Part shown: positions 54,963-64,000 of the stretch, piece after piece | How the letters are laid out: each line of letters starts with the position of its first letter | How positions within the stretch are numbered: the stretch's first letter is position 1 | Assembly: GCF_026626305.1 (NCBI RefSeq) | Contig: NZ_JAPNUE010000001.1 | Span: 744,001 to 808,000, forward strand | Length of the DNA: 64,000 nucleotides | Reading direction: 5' to 3' | DNA from: Frigidibacter sp. RF13 | Lineage (GTDB): Bacteria; Pseudomonadota; Alphaproteobacteria; Rhodobacterales; Rhodobacteraceae | Notes under the pieces: model-generated | Databases searched by the model: none | What the model was told of the DNA's origin: nothing | The model's input: only the letters and a program-made list of their open reading frames with translations | Made by a program: the position numbers and the translations under genes

Positions 54963-55874
54963 GTGACCACCGTTCCCGCCAGCATCGACGAGGTCGCGGC
55001 CCTCCTCGACCGGCAAGGCTATGTGGCCGACCGCGCGCTCGCCACTGTCACCTTCCTCGCCCTCCGCCTCGGCCGTCCGCTCTTCCTCGAAGGCGAGGCG
55101 GGCGTCGGCAAGACCGAGATCGCCAAGGCCATTGCCCAGGCGCTCGGCCGCCGCCTGATCCGGCTGCAATGCTACGAAGGGCTCGATCAGGCCTCCGCCG
55201 TCTGCGACTGGAACTTCGCCGCCCAGATGATCGCCATCCGCAGCGCCGAGGCCCAGGGCGGCGCCGACCGGCAGGCGCTCCGCGCCGAGCTATTCACCGA
55301 GGACTATCTGATCGAACGCCCGCTCCTCGCCGCGATGCGCCCCCAGCCGGGCGGGGCGCCGGTCCTGCTGATCGACGAGATCGACCGCACCGACGAGCCG
55401 TTCGAAGCCTTCCTTCTGGAAGCACTGTCGGACTTCCAAGTCACGATCCCGGAACTCGGTACCATCCGCGCGCCGGAACCGCCAATCGTCATCCTCACCT
55501 CGAACCGCACGCGCGAGATCCATGACGCACTGAAACGCCGCTGCCTCTATCACTGGGTCGATTACCCTGCCTTCGACCGCGAAATGGCGATAGTGCAGGC
55601 CCGCGCCCCCGAGGCAACCGAAAGCCTCAGCCGCGAGATCGTAGCCTTTGTCCAAAGGCTCCGCACCGAGGACCTCTTCAAACGCCCGGGCGTCGCCGAA
55701 ACCATCGACTGGGCCAAATGCCTCCTCGCGCTCGACGTGATCGCCCTCTCGCCCGAGGTAATCGCCGACACCCTGGGCGCGATCCTGAAATATCAGGACG
55801 ACATCCAGAAGATCGCCGGATCGGAGGCCGCGCGATTGCTGAACGAGGCGCGCGCGGAGTTGAATCAGTTATGA
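54963..55874 (+). CDS. MoxR/CoxD-type AAA+ ATPase (GTG start)
   Basis: A 303-residue MoxR AAA+ protein that acts as a chaperone with VWA-domain partners in assembling metal enzymes. Walker A is LEGEAGVGKTEIA at about residues 42-54, Walker B VLLIDEIDRTDEPFEAFLLE, and sensor 1 IVILTSNRTREIHDALKRRC. The last ends with the arginine finger region and the CLYHWVDYP strand. An ATG exists at 54939, but the GTG at 54963 has AGAGGAGG 4 nt upstream, so I prefer it. The usual CoxE partner follows, but here after an interposed gene that overlaps the moxR stop as ATGA. CoxD of the CO dehydrogenase cluster is the closest named relative by family. Confidence 0.9.
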   Translation: MTTVPASIDEVAALLDRQGYVADRALATVTFLALRLGRPLFLEGEAGVGKTEIAKAIAQALGRRLIRLQCYEGLDQASAVCDWNFAAQMIAIRSAEAQGGADRQALRAELFTEDYLIERPLLAAMRPQPGGAPVLLIDEIDRTDEPFEAFLLEALSDFQVTIPELGTIRAPEPPIVILTSNRTREIHDALKRRCLYHWVDYPAFDREMAIVQARAPEATESLSREIVAFVQRLRTEDLFKRPGVAETIDWAKCLLALDVIALSPEVIADTLGAILKYQDDIQKIAGSEAARLLNEARAELNQL

Positions 55875-56404
55875 ACTTTAGCAACGAGGCACTTGTCAGC
55901 CGCTCCACGATCGCTTCGGGTCGCGCGCTTCTTTCCCTCTGTGGAGCGAAGCTGTTAATTCACTATCTCGATGTCGATCTGGCTGGATTGAATCTGCTCG
56001 GTGTGGGAATCACAGAGGAACAAGCTAGCGCGGCGTCGCTTTGGATCATCCTGACGCTCTGGATAGGGCTTCTTGTCAATTGGCTTTGCGACCTCACCAG
56101 CTTGGGGCGCTGGAACGCAGCAATGACGGAGAAGGGCGTCGAGACCATGTTTCCCGGCGGCGGGCGTATCAAAGGACGACTCGTGTTTGTCGCTGAAGAG
56201 CTCGAAGAACTGCTTGAGGACAACAGGAAGGGCTCTCCAACTGATACAGGGCAGCTTGCGAGCATAGCAGCGGAACTTCGCCGTTTAGAGAAATCCAGAT
56301 GGATATTTAGTAAAGTTGCGTGGCTTTATGTCGTCGGTTGGTCGTTCGCCGTTCCTACGCTCTGTGCGATTTGGGCTGCGTTTCTTGTGTCCTGTAGGAC
56401 TTAG
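55871..56404 (+). CDS. Foreign-looking two-helix membrane protein inserted between moxR and coxE
   Basis: A 177-residue protein that I cannot name. It has two hydrophobic segments, about 55-73 (ASLWIILTLWIGLLVNWLC) and 151-172 (WLYVVGWSFAVPTLCAIWAA). Between them is a soluble, acidic, helical linker (VFVAEELEELLEDNRKGSPT). Codon use differs from both neighbours: many AT-ending codons (TTT AGC AAC GAG, GTT AAT TCA CTA, AAA TCC AGA, ATA TTT AGT AAA GTT). The start overlaps the moxR stop as ATGA, and it ends with TAG in frame with the following coxE TTG start. Probably a cargo gene gained by transfer at the moxR-coxE junction. Small membrane proteins of this shape are scattered in many genomes. 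Confidence 0.8.
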   Translation: MNFSNEALVSRSTIASGRALLSLCGAKLLIHYLDVDLAGLNLLGVGITEEQASAASLWIILTLWIGLLVNWLCDLTSLGRWNAAMTEKGVETMFPGGGRIKGRLVFVAEELEELLEDNRKGSPTDTGQLASIAAELRRLEKSRWIFSKVAWLYVVGWSFAVPTLCAIWAAFLVSCRT

Positions 56405-56407
56405 GCA

Positions 56408-57676
56408 TTGCCGCCGTCAGGAATTTCACTCCCCGACATCCCCGAAGACGGCAAGCTTGCCGCCAATATCACCCATTTCGCCCGCGCCCTCAGAAAGGCC
56501 GGTCTGCGCCTCGGCCCCGGCCGGGTCCTCGGCGCGATCCGCGCGGTCGCGGCGGCAGGCTTCACCGACCGGCGGGATTTCTACTGGACGCTGCACGCCT
56601 CGTTCGTCTCGCGCCCCGAGGATCGCGCCGTCTTTGCCCAGACCTTCCGCCTCTTCTGGCGCGATCCGCGCTATCTGGAACAGATGATGAGCCTCCTGCT
56701 GCCCTCGATCCGCGGCACGCAGGAAGACCGCAAGGCAGCCGCTGCGGAAAAACGCGCGGCGGCGGCGCTGCTCGACGGGATGATCGCCGAAGGCATCGAG
56801 GCCCCGCCCGCACCCGAAGAAGAGCTGCAGATCGAAGGTGACGCGACCGGCACGTCCTCGGGCGAAGAGCGGCTTCGCACGCTCGATTTCGAACAGATGA
56901 CACCCGCCGAGATGGCCGAGGCCCGTCGGATGATCGCGCGGCTTCGCCTGCCGGTCCCGCCGCTCGCCTCGCGCCGCACCTCACCCGACGCGCGCGGCCC
57001 GATCGCGGACTGGCGCCGGACGATCGCGCTGAGCCTCCGGCGCGGCGGCCAGATCGGCACGCTCGCCACCCGCAGGCGGCGGGAACGTCAGCCCAATCTC
57101 GTGGTCCTGTGCGACATATCGGGGTCGATGTCGCATTACAGCCGCATGGTCCTGCATTTCCTGCATGCGGTCGCGAACGAACGGGGCGCGGGCGGCTGGG
57201 CAAAAGTCCACGCCTTTACCTTCGGCACGCGGCTCACGAACATCACCCGCCATCTCGCGCGACGCGATGTCGATCAGGCGCTGGCGGCGGCAGGCGCCGA
57301 GGCGCAGGACTGGCAGGGCGGCACACGGATCGGCGGCTGCCTGCATGCCTTCAACCGCGACTGGTCGCGCCGCGTGGTGGGACAGGGCGCGGTGGTTCTT
57401 CTGATCACCGATGGGCTCGACCGCGATCCGGCGAGCGATCTCGCCCGGGAAATGGAACGGCTGCATCTCGCCAGCCGCCGCCTCGTCTGGATCAATCCGC
57501 TCCTGCGCTTTCAGGGCTTCGCCCCCCGCGCGCGTGGCATTGCCACCATGCTACCCCATGTCGACACGCTGATCGCCGGCCATTCGGTCGCCTCTCTCGC
57601 CGCGCTCGGTGCCGCGCTTTCCGCCTCAGCGGGCACTGGCGAGAAGGACCGGCTGATGACCCTCTTGCGCCCCTGA
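56408..57676 (+). CDS. VWA-domain protein, CoxE type (TTG start)
   Basis: A 422-residue protein with a C-terminal von Willebrand factor A domain, partner of the MoxR ATPase. The MIDAS motif DISGSMSHY is at D236, WQGGTRIGGCLHAFN later provides the Thr, and ITDGLDRD the Asp. The N-terminal half contains ANITHFARALRKAGLRLGPG and DFYWTLHASFVSRPEDRAVF, as in CoxE. The most upstream possible start is TTG (56408-56410), since the in-frame codon TAG at 56402 closes the frame. AGGA lies about 10 nt upstream. A later start would remove conserved residues. The weak start beside the inserted gene suggests that the insertion displaced the original one. Confidence 0.9.
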   Translation: MPPSGISLPDIPEDGKLAANITHFARALRKAGLRLGPGRVLGAIRAVAAAGFTDRRDFYWTLHASFVSRPEDRAVFAQTFRLFWRDPRYLEQMMSLLLPSIRGTQEDRKAAAAEKRAAAALLDGMIAEGIEAPPAPEEELQIEGDATGTSSGEERLRTLDFEQMTPAEMAEARRMIARLRLPVPPLASRRTSPDARGPIADWRRTIALSLRRGGQIGTLATRRRRERQPNLVVLCDISGSMSHYSRMVLHFLHAVANERGAGGWAKVHAFTFGTRLTNITRHLARRDVDQALAAAGAEAQDWQGGTRIGGCLHAFNRDWSRRVVGQGAVVLLITDGLDRDPASDLAREMERLHLASRRLVWINPLLRFQGFAPRARGIATMLPHVDTLIAGHSVASLAALGAALSASAGTGEKDRLMTLLRP

Positions 57677-57741
57677 CCGCCGCCGCCACTTTCGACCTTT
57701 TGGCAGTGGCGCGGCGCGCCGTCCCGGATCATAGTCTCCCC

Positions 57742-58724
57742 ATGTCGACCGCCGATCATGACCAGATTCCCGAACGCGCGCTTGCCTGGTACCGGGCTGG
57801 CACGGGTGCCGTCCTTGCAACCGTTGTCGAGACCTGGGGCTCCGCCCCGCGCCCGGCCGGATCACAACTTGCAGTCTCCGGGACGGGCGAAATGGCAGGT
57901 TCGGTCTCTGGCGGTTGCGTCGAGGGCGCCGTGGTCGCCGAGGCGCTTGAGGCGCTGCAGGACGGCAAACCGCGCCTTCTGACCTTCGGGGTCGCCGACG
58001 AGGATGCGTTCGCGGTGGGTCTTGCCTGCGGCGGCACCATCCGCGTGCTGGTCGAGCCGGTGGGCAAGGCCATGCCTGAAGGCCTCTTGGCCGACATCGT
58101 CGCGGCCCGCGCCGCACGTCTGCCGCGCGCCTATGTGGTGAACCTCGAGAGCTGGTCGCGCAGGCTCGCAGGGCCGGACGGGCCGCTCGCCGCCCGCTTC
58201 CGCGCCGACCAGTCGGGGGTGGACGAGGCTGACTTCACGGTAATCCACAATCCACCACTGCGCATGGCTGTCGTCGGTGCGGTTCATATCGCCCAGGCGC
58301 TCTTGCCGCTTGCCCGCGCCTGCGGCTACGACCCGCTGCTCATAGACCCGCGCGAGGCCTTCGGCTCGCCTGCGCGCTTTCCCGGCGAACGGCTCAGTCA
58401 GGACTGGCCGGACGAGGCCTTGCGCTCCTTCGGCCTCGACGCGCGCACCGCTGTCGTGACGCTGACCCATGATCCGAAGCTTGACGATCCGGCGATCCGC
58501 GCGGCGCTCCGCTCCGACATCTTCTACCTCGGTTGCCTAGGCTCCACCCGCACCCATGCGAAGCGCGTGGCGCGCCTGACGGACGCGGGCTTCACCGAAG
58601 CTGAAATCGCCCGCATCCATGCCCCCGTCGGTCTTGATATCGGCGCGAAGAGCCCCGGCGAGATCGCGGTGGCGATCATGGCGGAAGTCACCGCGGCGCT
58701 GAGACGCCCCGCACGGCACGAGAC

Positions 58725-58728
<4 letters not shown>
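57742..58728 (+). CDS. XdhC/CoxF family molybdenum-cofactor insertion protein
   Basis: A 328-residue protein of the XdhC/CoxI family, which sulfurates or hands over molybdenum cofactor to xanthine-dehydrogenase-type enzymes. Its N-terminal part has GAVLATVVETWGSAPRPAGS, MAGSVSGGCVEGAVVAEALE and GLACGGTIRVLVEPV. The C-terminal Rossmann part is MAVVGAVHIAQALLPLARAC and YLGCLGSTRTHAKRVARL, then IHAPVGLDIGAKSPGEIAVA. The frame runs back to 57109, but the ATG at 57742 starts the conserved region. It overlaps the next gene by 4 nt. The client enzyme is not in this window. Confidence 0.92.
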
Positions 58729-59741
<1,013 letters not shown>

Positions 59742-59757
59742 TCATTCTGACACAGCC

Positions 59758-60219
59758 ATGAACGACATCCTGTCCCGCGCCTATGAGCCCAGCGATTTCG
59801 ACCGTTGCCTGTCGATCTTCGACGGCAACCTGCCCGATTTCTTCGATCCGACGGAACGGGCGGAATTCATCCAGTTCCTGCATGACACCGCAACGTGGGC
59901 GGCGCCCTATCTGGTGCTGGAGTTCGACGGGCTGGTGATCGCCTGCGGTGGGCTGGAAAGAGCCCCCGGCAGCCGCTGCGCAGGCCTTTCCTGGGGTATG
60001 GTGGATCGCCCGCTTCACGGAACGGGACTTGGCACGCAGCTGACCGAGGCGCGCCTCGCACTGGCCCGCGCCCTTCCCGGGATCGACGAGGTCATCCTCT
60101 CCACGAGCCAGCACACGCGCGGCTTCTATGAGAGGTTCGGTTTTGCTGTCACGCAGATCACGCGCGACGGGTTCGGCCAGGGCCTCGACCGCTGCGACAT
60201 GCGCCTTAGTCTGGCATAG
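59758..60219 (+). CDS. GNAT family N-acetyltransferase
   Basis: A 153-residue GNAT protein with unusual N-terminus MNDILSRAYEPSDFDRCLSI. PYLVLEFDGLVIACGGLERA is strands 3-4, WGMVDRPLHGTGLGTQLTEA the acetyl-CoA loop, and ILSTSQHTRGFYERFGFAVT the closing motif. It lies 16 nt after the molybdopterin-binding gene in the same direction, so it may be the last gene of that operon. The frame upstream to 59722 is discarded because it overlaps the preceding gene. Substrate unknown. It converges with the histidine-kinase gene; a small 6-bp hairpin CGGACC / GGTCCG lies between at 60254-60270. Confidence 0.85.
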   Translation: MNDILSRAYEPSDFDRCLSIFDGNLPDFFDPTERAEFIQFLHDTATWAAPYLVLEFDGLVIACGGLERAPGSRCAGLSWGMVDRPLHGTGLGTQLTEARLALARALPGIDEVILSTSQHTRGFYERFGFAVTQITRDGFGQGLDRCDMRLSLA

Positions 60220-60270
60220 CGGCGCCGTCATCTCGGGCGCGGCGGGTTGCATCCGGACCTTTCCGGTCCG

Positions 60271-62460
60271 CTATCCCAGCAGAAATGCCGCCAGTTCCTC
60301 AGCCCGGAGCGGTTTTTGCAACAGCCCCCACTGCGCCGCGCGTCGTTCGACCTCGGTCGAGCGGTTGGCGCTGATCAGACGCGCCCGGACGGGACCATAG
60401 GCCGCGCTCAGAGCCTCCAGGCAGCTTGCGCCGTCCATTCCTGTGCCGAGATGAAAGTCAGCGAGGAAGTGATCCGGCACCACGCCCATGTCTGCGACAA
60501 GTGCGAGCGCCTCTTCCCCGGTTGCGACATCGATCACGCTGAAACCCCATTTTTCCAGAAGCAGCGACAGGGCACGCCGCACGCCTTCGTCATTCTCGAT
60601 CAGACAGACGATCTGGCCGCCCGGCGCCTCTGCCGGCGCGGCCCAGCCTGCGCCGGTGTGCGCCCCGGCAGAAGCCAGCGCGGTCAAGGGCAGCGTGAGC
60701 GCAAAGCAGGTACCCTGCCCGACCTCCGAAGCAAGATCGAGCGGGTGGCCGAGGATCGCCGCCGCCCGCTCGACGATGGCGAGGCCGAGCCCCATGCCCT
60801 CCGACGCCGAAGCACGGCCGCCAATGCGGTGAAATTCGCGGAAGATGCTGGCGTGTTCCGCCTCGGGAATGCCGGGGCCGGTGTCGCGCACCTCGACCCG
60901 CACGGTGCCAGGGCCGCGCCGGACCCCCACCAGCACCCTGCCCTGCAAGGTATAGCGGATCGCGTTGCCGATCAGGTTCTGCAGAATGCGCCGCAGGTAA
61001 GTGGCGTCGCTTTCGACCATCGCAGAGGTCGGCACGATCCGGAAATCGAGGCCCTTGCGCGCGGCAAGCGGCGCGAATTCGTCCGAGAGCTGGCGCAGGA
61101 GGCGTCCAAGATCGACAGGGCCGGGGTCGATCGCCACGCGGCCCGCCTCGAGCCGCGAAATATCAAGAAGCGCCTCCAGAATCTGCTCGACGCTGCCAAG
61201 CGCATTCTGCGCCTTTTCAAGGGCGCCAGACGCGGCCCTGTCGCCCGTCGTCCCGTCGGCGGCAGCGGCCATGAAGAGTTTGGCAGCGGAGAGGGGTTGC
61301 AGCAGGTCATGGCTCGCCGCCGCGACGAAGCGCGCGCGCGCCGCATTGGCGCGCTCGGCCTCCTCAAGCGCGCGGGCCAGATCCTCCGTCCGGTCCTGCA
61401 CCCTCTGTTCCAACGTCTCCTTCGCCTCGGAGATCGCGCGTAGCGCCGACCGTTCGGTGCTGATGTCGGTCACGCTCATCACAAAGCCCCGGTCAGGCAT
61501 TTCCTCGGCAAAGACCGCAAGAACCGTCTCCGAGCCGCGTGCGAGCTCGAAGGTCAACGCAGGGCGCGGCTCTTCTGACGCGACCCAGGCGAGAAGCCGG
61601 TCGAGTTCGAAACCGCCGCCGAACCGGACCTCGGTGCCAAGCGCTGTGACGAGGCTGCCGAACCCGGCGCCAAGGCGCAACCGGCCGACCGGTATCGACA
61701 AAAGATCCGCCAGCTGGCGGTTCCAGCCCAAAAGCCGCCGCTCCCGGTCGAAGATGCCGACCCCCTGCCCCAGATGGTCAAGCGTCGCCCGGATGATACG
61801 CGCCTGTTCGTCGAGAAGCTTGCCGCGTTCCTGCCGTTCCAGCCGGATGATTTCCGTTACGTCGGTCTGGATGATGACGGTACCGCCGTCGGGCGTACGA
61901 TGTTCGGAGACCTGAACCCAGCGGTCGCCCGTCAACGGCACGGTGAAGATCACATGCCGGTCGCCATGGCGTCGCAGACGCCGTTCGGCCCAGGCTGCCG
62001 CGCTGACGCCCGGCTCGCGCGCAAGGTCGGCTGACGCGCTGACCAGTGCCACATAGTCGGTGAAGGGAAGGCCCGGACGCAGCGCCTGCTGGATATCGCC
62101 AAGCTGCATCCCGAAGCGCGAGTTGCACAGGACAAGCCGCTCGTCTGCACCGAAAAGCGCGAAGCCTTCCTGTACCGTCTCGATCGCATTGGCGAGGTTC
62201 TGGCGCGCCGCCTCTGCCTCGCGCGTTGCGGCAGCCAGAAGGGCGTTCGAGCCGTTGAGAAGGTCAAGCGCCCGTTCCAGTTCGCGCGTGCGTTCACGCA
62301 CCTGATCTTCCAGCATCACCGCACGCTGGAACTGCGCATAGGCGGCGCCGCCGTCGTCAGTTGCCTGCTCCACCCGCCGCATCAGCACCTCGGCGATTTG
62401 GATCAGCTTTTCACGCTGCCGTTCCGGCGGGTCCGCAGGATTGACGAGTGAGAGCGTCAT
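60271..62460 (-). CDS. Hybrid sensor histidine kinase, NahK-like (FIST-associated)
   Basis: A 729-residue soluble kinase with no membrane helix. Order of domains: N-terminal coiled coil (about 25-90, LEDQVRERTRELERALDLLN); PAS-like domain 1 at about 90-205 (FALFGADERLVLCNSRFGMQ); PAS-like domain 2 at about 222-335 (GIFDRERRLLGWNRQLADLL); coiled coil 340-372; HisKA with phospho-acceptor H384 (AASHDLLQPLSAAKLFM); HATPase with N-box NLIGNAIRYT, DTGPGI and GMGLGLAIVERAA; and a receiver domain with phospho-Asp D668 (HFLADFHLGTG) and K716. It is coupled to the FIST gene by a 4-nt overlap. In Pseudomonas the like-built NahK/ErcS' works with a FIST protein (NosP) that controls it by nitric oxide. Signal here is inferred. 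Confidence 0.9.
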   Translation of the reverse strand: MTLSLVNPADPPERQREKLIQIAEVLMRRVEQATDDGGAAYAQFQRAVMLEDQVRERTRELERALDLLNGSNALLAAATREAEAARQNLANAIETVQEGFALFGADERLVLCNSRFGMQLGDIQQALRPGLPFTDYVALVSASADLAREPGVSAAAWAERRLRRHGDRHVIFTVPLTGDRWVQVSEHRTPDGGTVIIQTDVTEIIRLERQERGKLLDEQARIIRATLDHLGQGVGIFDRERRLLGWNRQLADLLSIPVGRLRLGAGFGSLVTALGTEVRFGGGFELDRLLAWVASEEPRPALTFELARGSETVLAVFAEEMPDRGFVMSVTDISTERSALRAISEAKETLEQRVQDRTEDLARALEEAERANAARARFVAAASHDLLQPLSAAKLFMAAAADGTTGDRAASGALEKAQNALGSVEQILEALLDISRLEAGRVAIDPGPVDLGRLLRQLSDEFAPLAARKGLDFRIVPTSAMVESDATYLRRILQNLIGNAIRYTLQGRVLVGVRRGPGTVRVEVRDTGPGIPEAEHASIFREFHRIGGRASASEGMGLGLAIVERAAAILGHPLDLASEVGQGTCFALTLPLTALASAGAHTGAGWAAPAEAPGGQIVCLIENDEGVRRALSLLLEKWGFSVIDVATGEEALALVADMGVVPDHFLADFHLGTGMDGASCLEALSAAYGPVRARLISANRSTEVERRAAQWGLLQKPLRAEELAAFLLG

Positions 62461-63644
62461 GGCGCGCCCTCCTCAGGTGGATAGATCGCCACACCGGTCA
62501 TCGTCTGGTTCACGTGCATGGCGCCCAGCTGTTCACCATAGGTCGAAAAGCCCACGACCCGGTGGCGACGGAGAAGGTCGGACAGGCGGCCGAAGGCCTG
62601 TTTCTCCTGCGCCTCGATCCGACGCAGCACGCAGTCGCAGGCCAGGATCGCAGCCGGAGGTTCCCGTTGCCCGAGCGCGTCAAGCTCGTGCGCCAGATGG
62701 TCGGCCATGTCCTGCGGTTCGGCCAGCGTCAGCACCAGACCCTCGCCGATGGCCGAGAAGAAATGCAGATCACCGTTCGCCTCCATCCGCTGGATGGAGC
62801 GCACGTGATGGCGCCCGCCGAAGCGGACGACGACCGGATGGGCGGCGAAAGTGAAGGTCGTGAGCTGTGTGGGGTCTTTGCCAAGAAGCCGCGCATATTC
62901 GAAGGCGGCGGGTTCGGCGTTGATCGTGTGAACGATGCGCCGCGCGGGGTCGGCGCCGGTCACCACCATGCGTTGGTCGGTCGGCACCAGATGGTCGAGG
63001 TTGAAGACCTTCACCCGGCAACGGCTGCGCACGAAGGTGATCACGGCGGCCTTCTGTAGCGCGTGCCCTTGGTGAAAGACGAATGTATTGCCGAACCTCA
63101 GCCCGTCGCCTGCCGAGCCACCAAACAGCGGCACCGGCCCGAGTGCTGCCGCGAGGGCTGCGGTCAGCTCGTCTTCCCGGCGCGACAGGCCGTCGACCAT
63201 GACGAAGGCGAACTCGCCTTCCCAATCGGGCCTTGCGCGTGTCAGCGCCTGTCGCGCGCGGATCATGTCGCTGATCAGCCGCTCGCCCACCAGATCGTCA
63301 AGGTCGGGCACCAGTCGTGTCTCTACGGCGAAGAGGCCGGCAGGCAGGCCGATGGCGAGGATCTGGCCTTCGACATAGCCATCGGGCGAGATTTCGCCTG
63401 CGGTCGTACAGCCGATCACCGGCACCGGCGCGAACCGTGCGCTGGCGCGCCGGGCAATGGCTGCCGCGTCCGCCTCGGGCGAAACGAAGAGAAAGACTGC
63501 GGCAAGGTGCGAACCGGCGAGCGTCGCGGCGATCTGTTCGACAGGATCGCCGTCGGCTTCGGTCGGGCGCGCCGGCGCAACTGCGACGCGCAGCACATCT
63601 CCGGCCTCGGCCCAGGACGTCAGAACTGTCTGCGCGCCGCTCAT
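62457..63644 (-). CDS. FIST domain sensor protein, NosP-like
   Basis: A 395-residue protein composed of FIST N and C domains. FIST_N: LAAVFLFVSPEADAAAIARR, VPVIGCTTAGEISPDGYVEG and FAFVMVDGLSRREDELTAAL, then VPLFGGSAGDGLRFGNTFVF. FIST_C: RKVFNLDH-type strands, FAAHPVVVRFGGRHHVRSIQ, DCVLRRIEAQEKQAFGRLSD and RVVGFSTYGEQLGAMHVNQT. The last block, with GFSTYGEQ and HVNQT, is very typical. FIST proteins bind small ligands; NosP of Pseudomonas binds haem and nitric oxide. Histidines such as that in GEQLGAMHVNQ are candidate ligands but unproven. It lies between a LuxR-type regulator and a hybrid kinase, in one operon. Confidence 0.92.
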   Translation of the reverse strand: MSGAQTVLTSWAEAGDVLRVAVAPARPTEADGDPVEQIAATLAGSHLAAVFLFVSPEADAAAIARRASARFAPVPVIGCTTAGEISPDGYVEGQILAIGLPAGLFAVETRLVPDLDDLVGERLISDMIRARQALTRARPDWEGEFAFVMVDGLSRREDELTAALAAALGPVPLFGGSAGDGLRFGNTFVFHQGHALQKAAVITFVRSRCRVKVFNLDHLVPTDQRMVVTGADPARRIVHTINAEPAAFEYARLLGKDPTQLTTFTFAAHPVVVRFGGRHHVRSIQRMEANGDLHFFSAIGEGLVLTLAEPQDMADHLAHELDALGQREPPAAILACDCVLRRIEAQEKQAFGRLSDLLRRHRVVGFSTYGEQLGAMHVNQTMTGVAIYPPEEGAP

Positions 63645-63665
63645 TCATTCCTCCGCTGCGGGAGG

Positions 63666-64000
63666 TTACGCAGCACCGTCGCGCCCTGACAAGAGCGTGG
63701 CAAAATCGACGCCCTTGGCCATCAGCACCGCCTGTGTGCGGCTGAAGACACCAAGCTTACGCATGATCGCGGTGACATGGGCCTTCACTGTCGTTTCGGC
63801 AATCGACAGGTCATAGGCGATCTGCTTGTTCAGCCGCCCCTCGCAGATCAGTTGCAGGATACGCGCCTGCTGCGGGGTCAGAAGCCGCATCCTTTCTATC
63901 GGGTCTTCCTCGGCGGCACTGCTCGGCTGATAGCCGTCGGGCACGTAAGTTCTACCCGCGCCGATCGCCGCGAAGGCGGCACGAAAGACGTCGCGCGCAC
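63666..64000 (-). CDS. LuxR/NarL-type response regulator (partial; N-terminus beyond the window)
   Basis: The C-terminal 110 or so residues of a response regulator, read on from the right edge. The helix-turn-helix block is LTPQQARILQLICEGRLNKQ, IAYDLSIAETTVKAHVTAIM, then RKLGVFSRTQAVLMAKGVDF. In frame upstream of GTG 63944 the sequence continues as ARDVFRAAFAAIGAGRTYVP, the normal end of a receiver domain and linker. So the GTG at 63942-63944 is not the real start. It is followed by the FIST and kinase genes with a gap of 21 nt, so kinase, sensor and regulator form a module. Its stop is 63666-63668. Confidence 0.9.
   Translation of the reverse strand, partial: ARDVFRAAFAAIGAGRTYVPDGYQPSSAAEEDPIERMRLLTPQQARILQLICEGRLNKQIAYDLSIAETTVKAHVTAIMRKLGVFSRTQAVLMAKGVDFATLLSGRDGAA

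Overview
The window is 64 kb of GC-rich, tightly packed bacterial chromosome. Several features point to an alphaproteobacterium of the Rhodobacteraceae/Paracoccaceae group: Paracoccus-like NuoA/B/C/D proteins, a secreted RTX protein with a C-terminal Hint domain, a complete leucine-degradation operon, an frcBCAK fructose operon, and a CAAATATCC-GGGGG intergenic element that I remember as common in that family. Genus cannot be decided by reading alone. I see no rRNA, tRNA, CRISPR array, transposase, integrase or phage gene.

Layout. 1-2732 (-): the start of the nuo operon (nuoA, B, C and partial D), with a sulfotransferase gene inserted between nuoC and nuoD. 2920-10084 (-): leucine/isovalerate catabolism (isovaleryl-CoA dehydrogenase, both methylcrotonyl-CoA carboxylase subunits, a GST-like protein, HMG-CoA lyase, methylglutaconyl-CoA hydratase) behind a palindromic operator. 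10177-13332 (-): a DegT-type aminotransferase, an MFS exporter and phosphoglycolate phosphatase. 13455-18476 (+): glmU-glmS-alkD, then moaA. 18486-22695 (-): a small secreted protein, two M20 hydrolases and a DadA-like oxidase, divergent from a dipeptide-type ABC importer (22905-28663, +). 28735-34774 (-): DUF3422 protein, dienelactone hydrolase, pntAB transhydrogenase and a small methyltransferase. 34912-37581 (+): kynureninase, a GNAT enzyme and tryptophan 2,3-dioxygenase. 37881-40988 (+): a 1035-residue RTX/Hint protein. 41032-46220 (-): a second dipeptide-type ABC importer, divergent from a GAF protein, class III aminotransferase, BKACE enzyme and GNAT (46367-49750, +). 49760-54865: ROK regulator and frcBCAK. 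54963-60219 (+): MoxR / CoxE / XdhC / molybdopterin-binding cluster with an apparently foreign membrane-protein gene inside it. 60271-64000 (-): a nitric-oxide-sensing style module (LuxR-type regulator, FIST protein, hybrid histidine kinase).

How it works together. The window is mostly heterotrophic metabolism: import of peptides or amino-acid derivatives by two ABC systems, hydrolysis and deamination, degradation of leucine and tryptophan, fructose uptake, and energy coupling through complex I and transhydrogenase. The most promising undescribed unit is 41032-49750, where an importer, an aminotransferase and a beta-keto acid cleavage enzyme could form a new catabolic route for a beta-amino acid-like compound. 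Other points of interest are the gene insertion at the moxR/coxE junction, the sulfotransferase within nuo, a two-copy intergenic element, and hairpins directly behind all three substrate-binding-protein genes.
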